Positions 9,746 to 18,849 of a stretch of 28,052 bases of DNA are shown here, in pieces. The notes under the pieces are model-generated. The model saw nothing but the letters and a program-made list of their open reading frames with translations, ran no database searches and was not told the DNA's origin. How positions within the stretch are numbered: the stretch's first letter is position 1; each line of letters starts with the position of its first letter. The stretch covers positions 1 through 28,052 of the forward strand of contig JAQGAU010000445.1 of assembly GCA_034698045.1 (NCBI GenBank), given 5' to 3'. The translations under genes were made by a program, and so were the position numbers. Source of the DNA: Paramacrobiotus richtersi (Eukaryota; Tardigrada; Eutardigrada; Parachela; Macrobiotidae).

Positions 9746-11120
9746 ACCGTAACAGCCGATCTGCATCCTGGCGCGCTTAACAGCAACCCAGTTTGTGAGG
9801 ATCTCATTCCTTGTTGTAATATCCTATGCTTAGAAGCTAGTTTAGAGGCAAGCAGTCAACCGTGACGTTTATGGTATGCAAAAAAACTCGGCACAGAACG
9901 CAATAAAGTGCATCCTTGTTCTCAGTTCTAATGGCCGTAATGGAACACGCTAACTGTGCCAGAAAATATCCCGGGCACACTCTCTACGAGACTCCTGACG
10001 ACGCGCCAACATTGACTTCAAACATCTTGAGAACATTTACCTGGATTCGGAGAGCTTGGAGCAGCTTATTCTGTGTCGTGCGAGCCGCTTCAGTTGGGCG
10101 TTCCTACTGCTTCCCGCGCATAGTAGTTTAAGGATTCACGACATTTTCTAAGCGGAGCAGCAGACAATATTTATATTTCAACTGGCCTGCTAATTCGAGC
10201 GCAACCAGCCTATCCGGGACATTTATGACATGCGCACACTTTCTTCGCCGATGAATGCAGTCTCTCAAGTTCCCGGTTAGCCAGCGGCAGATGCAAGTGC
10301 TTTGACGTAAACCTCTTCGAAACCATTTTTGTCGAATACCGTGGGCAGTGCAGCGGCACCTCTTATCATGTCCGCTTAATTTCAGTATTTACATCGCGAG
10401 CTAATCATATCTTCCCACGAATTCACGAGATCTAAGAAGCCGTACTACATCAGGGTACACACTTACGTTGCAATCTGTGTGCGTTCAACAGCCGTTATCT
10501 TTTCCAAGCAAACCCCGCTGCTCCCACTTACCTTCATAAACACAGACTTGGAACATTTTGCAAAAAGCACGCGTTTTACATCAGTTTCCTTCACTTACCC
10601 TCTAGCATTCAAACCGCTCGGAAACTTTGTAGAAACTTTGGGACAACGAAGGAGAAAAAGTCATCTCGCATTAGCTCACGAAACTGCTGCTGCTCGTATC
10701 GTACACAATCCCACAGTCGGTTCGCAAGTCAGCTACATCAGGCAGTCGCAGGTATTCCAGAATGCGGAGCGTCCGCAGTTAGAGATAATTGACTGGTTGT
10801 CAAATGAAGCAAGCACTGCGGCAGTTCGTTTTGAAATTAGATAAATTTCGGCCGGTTAACTGTAAGCTTATGTTTGACAAATACCGGTATCTACTCTGCC
10901 GCAGTGTGGCTGTTATCTTAACGGCTATTATCTCTTTGTCGTATGTAATCTCCACCTTATTCCGATACAATACTCGGCGCATAACTCTTCCAGTTGGTGC
11001 ATGCAACGCGCTTATGATACGCGCACTCTTGTCACTTGTGCTCCTGAAAACTGCGGAGATCAAGAGGAGCGATCTGCAATCAAGAAATGCTGCTGAAATG
11101 ACTTGCTGCGCAAGCTATTA
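9746..11120. other. Relic-looking stretch, no gene recognised
   Basis: Open frames at 9916-10131, 10479-10844 (121 codons) and 10789-11121 have no motif that I can name, and their frames are not joined by convincing splice sites. The composition is less AT-rich than surrounding DNA, suggesting decayed transposon coding sequence, but no catalytic motif is left. Confidence 0.3.
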
Positions 11121-11122
11121 AC

Positions 11123-11158
11123 TACAAGAAATACCTTCGGCTGCCGCCTCAGGGTTTC
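11123..11158 (+). repeat. 36-bp dispersed repeat, copy 2
   Basis: Nearly identical to 130-165. Here one frame reads YKKYLRLPPQGF. It stays open for some 60 codons downstream but loses resemblance at once. Confidence 0.6.
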
Positions 11159-11314
11159 CGGAGATTGATATTCAGAACCCATTCGACAGCATACTGTTGT
11201 GATCAAAGCTGTTTTGTAACGAATTCGACAGATAAAACCGTTATTATTATCATGTTGCTATTATATTACCGCAACAGAGTTGCCAAACTGTTTTGTAAAG
11301 AAATGACCGTCTAA

Positions 11315-11581
11315 TTGTTGGAAATTGTTAGTTATTCATATTTGTTGTTTGCTTGTTTTCAAATTGTTCAAGTTCAAGTTCAAAAACATTTAAGTAAAAG
11401 TACTAATTTCGCGGACACTCTGTCCCGTAAGCCGGCAAGACCTCCAAAAGGGCGAAAGCTCAGTCCAGCGTCACGCCCGAAATTCGGACAATCCTTCGGC
11501 GAGGCCCATCTAACGGTCATGGCCACACTTGGTTTTTTGCTGGTTTCTGTTTTTTTTTGGTTTATGGTTTATTGGTTTTAA
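11315..11581 (+). pseudogene. Possible Ty3/Gypsy RNase H-end relic
   Basis: An open frame of 88 codons contains NFADTLSRKPARPPKG. Ty3/Gypsy RNase H domains typically end with a segment of the type ADALSR followed by a basic linker. About 160 bases upstream lies the 36-bp block whose translation recalls the Gypsy RT LPxG segment. The spacing between the two is far shorter than in an intact element, so at best this is an internally deleted remnant. The remainder of the frame is hydrophobic and T/G-rich low complexity. Confidence 0.25.
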
Positions 11582-12540
11582 GTCCGCAAACACCAGAGCA
11601 ACGCTCAACTTGAAGCAGCAGACTAAAACAGGGGTAGGTAATTAACAGAGCGTGTGAGTAAATAATAGCACAGAAACGCAGCCAAAAAAATTGTATACCA
11701 CAACAGATGCACTCAGTCAGTAGTGAAAAGATACAGAAAACGCTCGTTAAAAGCGGACTTGATGGTCTTGTGGTCTGACCTCTTGACTCCAGAAACCCGC
11801 ATTCAAAAAAATATAGATGACAGACAGATAAAACAGTTTTTTGAACGAATCGGACGCGATTTGAAGCTATAGTTTAAGCGTCTAAATCTGGTCTACTAGC
11901 TCCCGTCCTATTCGTCTCTAAAAAGGAACACAAAGACGGACTCCTGCGTCGTTTTGAATTAATCGTGATCGGTTTCCACTTGAAATTTTTAGTTGTTCAA
12001 AAACCAGTGCAGGTCAGAAGAGGAACGGACGAAAACTAAAGGGAATTCTAAGTTGCGTTAAAAGGTTAACTCGTTCAATACGCGATTTAGCAGCGAACCG
12101 CTTCTCGTAGAAATTCAGTAGTGGGAAGTAGCCACCGTGTGTACAAATGACGGCCAGGGCGTTCTATCTACAGTACTTGCATACGGGAAAGGGCATTCTG
12201 AAAGTTTTGAACCCTCGAGTACGCTTCTTCCGGCGGATCCAGTTCATTCCAGATCGAAGACATCCGTTCCGCGAACGATCGGGGCGAGGCAGAAGCCGTA
12301 TAACCGCAAAGTGTGGATTCACAAGGCATCAGTGCATAGGGTGATTTTCCAGGTGGTGGGCCATCCAGGTTCGACCTGCAACATGTTCAGCCGCAGTAAC
12401 ACGTTTTACATCAATTTTGTCGGCGTGCTGCATTTTTCCCATTATCAACTTCAGCAGAAATGTTAACGCTCTCTTGACCTGTGTGAGAGAGGCAGCGCAA
12501 GTACGTACGGCTTTTCTCTCTCTTCGCGGAATGTCTCCGC
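11582..12540. other. Intergenic stretch with overlapping unassigned frames
   Basis: Plus-strand frames at 12137-12466 and 12147-12344 overlap in different registers. The second is strongly basic (RFFRRIQ, RHPFRERSGRGRSR). No family is recognised. A pyrimidine-rich run TTTTCTCTCTCTTC lies at about 12511-12524. Confidence 0.3.
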
Positions 12541-12547
12541 TTAGTGT

Positions 12548-12620
12548 GGGGATTTCCCCCGTTTCCCTCTCAGGTGTGTCTGATCTGCGGCTATAAAAGC
12601 GGCGTGCAATGCATTGCACG
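12548..12620 (+). promoter_or_regulatory. Candidate core promoter: kappaB-like site, TATA box, 18-bp palindrome
   Basis: GGGGATTTCC at 12548-12557 (GGGGATTTCCCC extended) fits the Rel/NF-kB consensus GGGRNNYYCC. TATAAAAG follows at 12592-12599. A perfect 18-base palindrome, CGTGCAATGCATTGCACG, sits at 12603-12620. A start site about 30 bases after the TATA box would fall near 12622, upstream of ATG 12634, which opens a 58-codon frame of unknown nature. The combination is suggestive, but no transcript or conserved gene downstream supports it. Confidence 0.35.
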
Positions 12621-12694
12621 GGGGTTATACCGTATGAGCATACGAAAACAGATTTTCTGTGTGCGCACAAACAGAAAGTATGAACGCGCTAAAC

Positions 12695-12725
12695 AGATTC
12701 CAAACAGTTTTCTGTTTGGATCTGT
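12695..12725. other. Hairpin CCAAACAG-TTTT-CTGTTTGG
   Basis: A perfect 8-bp stem around a TTTT loop is extended by CAGAT / ATCTG with one bulged T. The hexamer AAACAG or its complement recurs several times between 12640 and 12775, so this is a locally self-complementary patch. Confidence 0.6.
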
Positions 12726-13425
12726 TTTCGTCTGTTTGGGGCGTATTCAAATTGATTTCCCGAAACAGAAATTTTGCATATTAACCAATGGCCATCGAGC
12801 TGGGCTGTGACGTAAAGCTACCCTTTCTCGCAAAAATGTACGAACTGGTTGAAAAAGGAATTATTCCACGAAGGGTCTATTTACAAATACTTCGAAAGGA
12901 CTATAATACATAATAACATAGTTTTGCTTCTGTGATTGCATTACGCTTTCACTACCAACCACATTTAATCACCTGCCCTGTTAACAACAAAGACTTTCGA
13001 TAAATAAATTTTGCTACACATAGTACGCACTAGTACCGAACGCTTCAGCTGCTTCCCTATCAGCCCTTAATGACACGAAAACAACAACAATGTATTAGCT
13101 GTACAGTCTGGCCTGCTGCAGCAACAACGCTGCCGAATCAGTGACATTCAGCGCTGAACAGAACAAGCCAGTGTCCAGATAGCTCAGGGTTGTTGTGTAC
13201 GCGAGTGGAACGTGTCGTATGCGCGTCCGCGCTTCAATGCGACTATGGGGCGGCGGTTACGCACCGTTTCAGTCTGCCACTCGAAACTCAGACGTTGGAA
13301 AGATTACTTTTTCCAAATTTCAAGTTCCTGGCTTTTGCTTCTGAGTACGGTACTCAGAGTACCAGGATTTCTTTCATATAGACTTCGCAGAATACCTTAC
13401 GAAACTCGTCTATGAAGTTTATACT

Positions 13426-13820
13426 GGAGTATCAGATGGAATACTGCCAAAAGTCAAGAACTCTGGATCGACTGATTCAGCGAAGACGTCTCCTGCATTA
13501 TCGAAAGGCAAGACATCAGCCGCCATCAAGGAGTCCAGTAGTTGTCCGAAGTACTTGGATATGGTTGTCAGCGCCATCAAGGATGGGAAGGCACAGAACG
13601 GTTCCTCGTTTGGCCACGACCAGAAATTCAGATAATCAGGAAAGCTGGCGTTGAAACGGGACGTTGAGAAGAAGGTGGTGCTGAAGTTTGCAAAAGTCTA
13701 AAAGTTCTGGTTTCTGGCGCCTCCAGATCCTTTCTTATTGCCGTCGGGACAAAGCCTGTGCCCAGGAAGAAGGCTTTCGCTGGATCTCCGAAGAAGAAGA
13801 GCACCAAAGAGAAAGAACCA
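13426..13820 (+). pseudogene. Linker histone H1 pseudogene
   Basis: Linker histone H1 binds nucleosomal linker DNA through a winged-helix globular domain flanked by basic tails. Here a Ser/Thr/Lys-rich N-terminal tail (GILPKVKNSG, SPALSKGKTSAA) leads into CPKYLDMVVSAIKDGKAQNG followed by SS, which matches helix 1 and the start of the H1 globular domain. It then jumps to GKLALKRDVEKKV, the H1 helix-3 region. About 20 residues of the middle of the globular domain are missing. TAA codons occur at 13633 and 13699. In another frame near 13750-13815 the sequence reads TKPVPRKKAFAGSPKKKSTK, a typical basic C-terminal tail with SPKKK. One deletion, two stops and one frameshift make it non-functional. 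The frame upstream of 13426 stays open back to about 13340 but does not look like H1. Confidence 0.68.
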
Positions 13821-13859
13821 CTTTTGTTGTCCTGTTTCTGCAGTAATGTGCGTATGTAG

Positions 13860-14782
13860 AAAAGGTACGGTTGCTTAACACTGTGAGAACTTTAGTGGTT
13901 ACTCTCACCACCACCAACACAATTAATTCTACAAAAAATACAGAAAAATTTTTAGATACAAATCTTTGCGGCTATGTGACTAAAATATCGTCTAGTTTGC
14001 AACAACATTCTTTTGAACACATTGGCTCAACCGGAAGTCCAGAACTGAGTTGGTTACTGTGACCATCCCTCATCCCCGCTCAGACTTACAGCTTCGGTAC
14101 ACAGAGAGTCCCCATTTTTACTGCTAAAGAAAAAATTCTGCGACTGCAGGAAAGTATCACCATTGTGTTGACGTCTCAAAACGTATAGTATGGTGTCTGT
14201 TGTCCTGCAAAAAAATTCGGATGCATTCGGCATACTTATTTTGTGTGCGGAATGAGCCGTGAGTACGGCTATAGTCACTGACTGGACAGAAGCGTGGTCA
14301 TTTCTGCGCTACTGACCGGTGCCTGATTAAACGACTCTCTCTGTTTCCTTCAAATTGGTGACTCTCACCACAAAAATCTTCCGTGTAGGTGGAAAGTGAA
14401 AGTTCTCGAACTGTTAATATTGGTGGAATGTTCACGAAGCGTTTAATCACCACTGAAATCGAACAGCGAATCTCACTAACTGTGCACAGACGTCATAAGG
14501 TGCACTACCCAGATCACTTCGTTGAGATTTCCTTACGAACAAACTTGACTCTCGCGCCGCATTTTAAACAAAAACCCGGCATGTCGAGTAAGCAGACATT
14601 CTCCATGGTAGTTGGTGAAGCAGCGCTGATTTTGGCAGTCAACGATGTTGTCACTTTTCAAGTCCGGTGTGTGACAATAGCAGTTAATCTCAAATGACTG
14701 GCTTGGCCGGTAAGGAAGTTGCGGTCCAGAGAAGGTTGGGCAAGATCGTTCGGATCCTTGAGATTTAATATTTTATTCGTAA
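13860..14782. other. Stretch with unassigned plus-strand frames
   Basis: Frame 14389-14697 (102 codons, partly after a possible splice acceptor at 14388) and frame 13871-14062 have no recognised domain. A short word ACTCTCACCAC recurs at about 13900 and 14361. A minus-strand frame at 14054-14278 is also unassigned. Decayed coding DNA is possible, but I cannot name it. Confidence 0.25.
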
Positions 14783-15420
14783 TTATTCGTTGCTATCGTC
14801 CGTGAAGTTGAAGAAACATGCTTGCAGAGCCTGCACAGGCCTGGTGAACATATGCTTTTCCACCATTCGCGTGAAGTCTCCGCCAAGGCGGAATCCAACG
14901 TCCAGTTTCGCTTGCGTCTCACCTAACCAGAAAGCGCCTTGATGGCTTCGCAGCCTTATTTTCTTGTCTTCTCGTCCTTTTTTGACTTAGGTTTGGCGTC
15001 CAACAGCCTTTTCTCTACATGCGTCAAAGTAGAGCACCCGCCGTTTTCTGAGTCGCTTCGTGCGTAACAGTGCTTTAGAGCGCCTTACTGCCATGCCTTC
15101 AGGCACAGGTGTCCTGCGTTGTGATAATAATTGCAGAGTTTCCGGTTGTGACCTACCGTTTAACCTGACCCTGTTCGAGTGCTTAAAATTAATTAATAAT
15201 AATAATGCTCACCTCACCTCACCCGGGTGCGCCAGATAGGGATTGTCGAGGACAATCTCTTTAACGAAATACCCACATAAAGGAGTAAAAATTGCCGCAT
15301 AGGTCGTGTCAACCTGGACGTGACGACCATACCCGTCTTTGGACCTATTGTAGACAAGACGGGGGACTTTGTGGGCGATGGCCGCGCCCAAGTCGGCGGT
15401 GAAGGTCGGAGAAAATTCTA
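14783..15420 (-). other. Candidate minus-strand gene remnant, unrecognised
   Basis: Two parts look more coding than their surroundings. Part 1, about 15417-15217, reads SPTFTADLGAAIAHKVPRLV and continues through VDTTYAAIFTPLCGYFVKE to LAHPG, where a GTGAGG donor-like site follows. Part 2 is one frame from about 15190 down to TAA 14785-14783, interrupted only by TAA at 14999-14997. It is very basic early (RRSKALLRTKRLRKRR) and ends with LGETQAKLDVGFRLGGDF to FFNFTDDSNE. AATAAA lies just after the stop (14777-14772). In a different frame near 15135-15091 the sequence CNYYHNAGHLCLKAW looks like a CCHC zinc knuckle with two Cys replaced. The parts may be exons of a real gene or gag-like retroelement debris. 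I recognise no family. Confidence 0.3.
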
Positions 15421-15429
15421 CTAATTAAG

Positions 15430-17050
15430 GCGAACTATTGATTAATACACATGTCCTATATACCGAACAGGTTTTTGTGTGCGTATGTTTATTGTCATGA
15501 ATACGATCATAGTTTGTTGTAGTATTTATGAAGTCCGCGGTGAATTAATGGTGCTCGTGTAGTTGATGAGTCAGATGTTACTGAATCACAGTGAGAAACG
15601 TAAAAACATATCGTAATATCAAAGGTAGATTAATCCCATTTTATCATCATTGTAGAATTATAATAACATATCATAATAGGCATCTAATCCAGAACAATGA
15701 AATCTATACAAAAAAAATGCACCGGTCGTCAATACAGGACGAACATGAAGTCCAGACTGCATTACCGGAATATATAAGTAATAATGGATATAAATCTGCA
15801 ATTGTTACGCATCTGTATAATGGTAAAAATTATTTCCGATAGCGGTGAGAATTCCGACACAATAATTATATTTTCGGGATTAAGATACAACAGCTGTCTG
15901 TTTGTCATTAGAGGACAGGTTCAGTGATTCAGAAATGACGTCAACCAATCGTTTCGCATTATTTGCCGATGTATAGCATCATACCTATACCATTTGCTCT
16001 GCTTGTGTACCTCGCCAAAATACATCGATAAGGCGAAAATAAGGGGTAGCATACAGTAATGCATTTTAATCCTTTAATGCAAGAATTTGCTTCCGACGTT
16101 TGTGTGTCCAAATATGTCAACAAAAAGCTGCTGGGAAGCTTTCGTTCTCGGCGTTTTGGATAGCAGAGCTACTGAATAAGTTCCTTGGCACCAACATAAT
16201 ATACGTGCAATAGTAAAACAATAGAATAGCAGAGAATACAATATAATATAATAGTAGTACAATATTATTGTAGAGAATTCCAACTAAATTTCGCATGAAA
16301 GCATGGTCATTCTTCGTAGTTGCTCCAAAAACTGCATGTAGAAACCAAGGAACGGCTGGTTTTGTGCTAGACACAATAAAGCCAGAATACTTGACCAATT
16401 TCCGCACCAACTAATTTTTTTAGGTGAATTATGCTCAGTTTTCCATGGCGCAGAAGGTCTTTGTTGTTAGTCCAGTACGTGTAGTCGTGTACGATACTCT
16501 TTAACAATGATTCGCCAGCTTTTTTTGCTGCGCATTTGTACTTTTTCTCAAGCAATATTGAAGTAATCGCAGTGATAACATGGTTGTTCTACCGTTTTAC
16601 GGGAACTGTGTTAATTACGCAAGAATTTGTTTCTACTACAAAAACGTGAAATTACTGTAGAGCTAGGTTATTGTAGGTGCAGCAACGGTTTTCATCACTG
16701 TCACCTTCTGTCCAGATCAGCAGTGCGTTTCCGTGTTGAGTAGTACCGAAAACCGCTTGCATACGGTTTTGGTGGCCACTCGAGTCGGAAATCTTGTTCC
16801 TCTGCGGTAAGAAGGAAGAAACCAGAAGAATCAGTTTGGTAGTCTTATGACTGTAAACCGCTGTCACACGACTGCGTGTAAATACACGTATGTACCAAAA
16901 ATTCGCAGGAATTTCATGAAAAACAGCATTAAACATTTGTATTCGGATACCGGCGTCACTGTAGTATCACATGAATGGAATGTGGCATTGCTGGAACACT
17001 AGAGTGCGCACTGTTGGTACTACGGCAGTCGGTACTGAATTAAAGGAGCG
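15430..17050. other. Intergenic stretch, unassigned minus-strand frames
   Basis: AT-rich, with an (AT/TAA)-rich patch near 16230-16270. Minus-strand frames at 16117-16410, 16367-16555 and 16652-16936 overlap or adjoin. Their peptides (for example HLKKLVGAEIGQVFW) did not match a family well enough to name. No splice arrangement joining them was convincing. Confidence 0.3.
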
Positions 17051-17055
17051 AAAAG

Positions 17056-17227
17056 TACGAGGACATCGACATGCTGTGCGCCGCCTGCGTCACGTATACC
17101 TGCAACGCGCCACCCAGCCACGTGACTCACAGCGCATGCTGTAGCTTGCTGTCTGCGCAGCGGAATCTGGTGGCGCATGGCAGGTATGTGTGACGTAGGC
17201 GGCGCACAGCATGTCGATGTCCTCGTA
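17056..17227. repeat. Inverted repeat with 59-bp arms and 54-bp spacer
   Basis: The left arm 17056-17114 and the reverse complement of 17169-17227 match at about 90 percent. The outer 29 bases, starting TACGAGGACATCGACATGCT, are identical. The inner part has a few substitutions. The spacer contains further small palindromes (CACGTG; a CTGCGCAG core). The arms are GC-rich, unlike the flanks. The high identity suggests it is younger than, or under more constraint than, the palindrome at 745-1370. The minus-strand frame 17020-17352 runs through it and is a by-product. Confidence 0.85.
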
Positions 17228-17294
17228 TAAAAGTTATATAACCGCCACGATGCTTGCCTTAGTTCTGTCCCCGGAGTTACTGTTCTCTGTAAGT
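17226..17294 (+). promoter_or_regulatory. TATA box and splice-donor-like site next to the inverted repeat
   Basis: TATAAAAG (17226-17233) begins at the last base pair of the right arm. TTAGTTC, an initiator-like word, lies about 25 bases downstream (about 17259), and a consensus donor GTAAGT at 17289-17294. A short 5' exon of a transcript reading to the right would fit, but no downstream exon was identified. Confidence 0.35.
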
Positions 17295-17299
17295 TTGCG

Positions 17300-18515
17300 A
17301 TGCTTGAGCCACGCTGAAGCCTTAAACTTGCTGGACCGCGCTGATTAACCAAATTTAGGCCGACACGATTTGCTCAAAGATTGAATAGTTATAACTTACG
17401 TCGTTGCCGCCTGTATAGCGATCGGTCTTGAAAGATACGCAGCAAACCTGACGAAATCCTCACAAAGCGCCTCTTACAGAACAAAGCTTAGACAAACCTG
17501 CAGTGTCAGGTGCTAATGTTTTCTGCTGATTGCACTGCCAATCCCGGAAGAGCAAAACTAATATGCGTCGACTGGAAGATTTCTGTCACTTTTAGACTGA
17601 GCCAAACGTTATGCACAGAGACACCGAGGAAGCACTCTGGATGGCTCTGTTGGTATTATCAAATTTCTTTGTAACCCGAGTAAAAGTGCGACCAGTAAGA
17701 GATAATACATTAACGCTACAGGCAAAAAATTCCCTAGAGCTATATGCTTGATTGAAGTTTGTCATGAGACATTGAGACATCACTAATGAACTCTGCCGCT
17801 TTGGTTCCTCTTGCCGTTTCTGTCCCGTGCTTGTAGCGATTTGCCGACGAGTCGTGGCTATCACAACCACAGTTACACTACCAACAAGAATGGAGGAAAA
17901 GTAGCTCACACTGTTATGGTAGCCGCAGAAAAAAACCGAACTTCCTTACAATGTATAAAAAACTCATAACGACTGTATGGCTGACACGTATTAAAAACAA
18001 CAACAGGCGTCACATATATCCAGTTTGAAGGAGATAAACTACATACGTATACCTATACAGTGCTATAATAATAATAATACCATTATAAAAGAAAAGACTG
18101 TAATAAAAACTTTACTTTGCCGGTTAACCGACTGCCTACTCTTATCCTCGAATTAACCAATCGATACGCTCGCGATCGTTGGATGTCCGATGTCTTGTGG
18201 ACCTGGTAGACAATTATTAACTTTGGACTTAGCCTATAATTCGAAAATACTTAGCAGTTCGGCGTTCGGTTGCATATCAGCGGATCAGTTCTAAGTTTAC
18301 TACTCGTACGCATACAGTAATGCAATGTAATTATACTGTAATGTAGAGAAAGCGCAGTACCGAGTCGCTCCATATCGGTTTATATAAGAAACTGTCGCAA
18401 ACTTTGTTACAAGATACAATGAAGCGTATAAATAAACGCATATAATAAACCGTAACAATCAGCACAAAAAGTCGCTAGCAGTCTAGCACCAGCGTTATAT
18501 ACTGAACAGCACGGA
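17300..18515. other. Intergenic stretch
   Basis: A minus-strand frame at 17592-17909 contains a hydrophobic segment followed by a basic loop (SSILVGSVTVVVIATTRRQ), but no further membrane segments follow, so it is not called. (ATA)n lies at about 18065-18080. Otherwise nothing was recognised. Confidence 0.3.
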
Positions 18516-18519
18516 ATTG

Positions 18520-18690
18520 TCAAACTTCCGTAGCTTTGCGTGACCGAGGGAAACACGGGAAGCAGCAACACCAAGATTTGTTCTTATCATCGAGCTGATC
18601 AAAGCTGGCATCTTTCTCCACAGCCGGATGTTGACGCGAGCTCTTTCTGCGCCGCATAACGGCGATCACCATGCTGACGCTGCGTGCAGA
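18520..18690 (-). CDS. Candidate C-terminal exon with Cys-rich tail
   Basis: After a good acceptor-like tract (TGTTCCCCTTGCCCAG, ending at 18691) the frame reads SARSVSMVIAVMRRRKSSRQ and onward through an acidic segment. It ends in a cysteine cluster, KSWCCCFPCFPRSRKATEV, then a stop. A clustered-Cys juxtamembrane-type tail suggests palmitoylation, and the last residues TEV fit a class I PDZ ligand. Both suggest the cytoplasmic end of a membrane protein, but no upstream transmembrane exon was found. An ATG at 18672 would alternatively give a 50-residue peptide. The gene is uncertain. Confidence 0.3.
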   Translation of the reverse strand, partial: SARSVSMVIAVMRRRKSSRQHPAVEKDASFDQLDDKNKSWCCCFPCFPRSRKATEV

Positions 18691-18849
18691 CTGGGCAAGG
18701 GGAACATGTGACGCAGAGTGATCAGGGTGTTCGCTATTGTTCCTTCTTCTCCGTCGTCGTATAAGAAAATACATAACGTCGGATTCGGTGCGCTGGTTGA
18801 CGTGATCATCCGTAAGCCAAAACAACAACCGATAGGTCAAGATGAATAA

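Noticed and set aside
16074..16555. Mitochondrial ATP synthase subunit g fragment (GAEIGQVFW)
   Set aside because: The similarity is limited to a few residues and the preceding sequence does not match the family.
16968..17365. Solo LTR beginning TGTTGG and ending CGACA around the TATA box
   Set aside because: The ends are imperfectly complementary and no matching target-site duplication was found, so the LTR call is not made.
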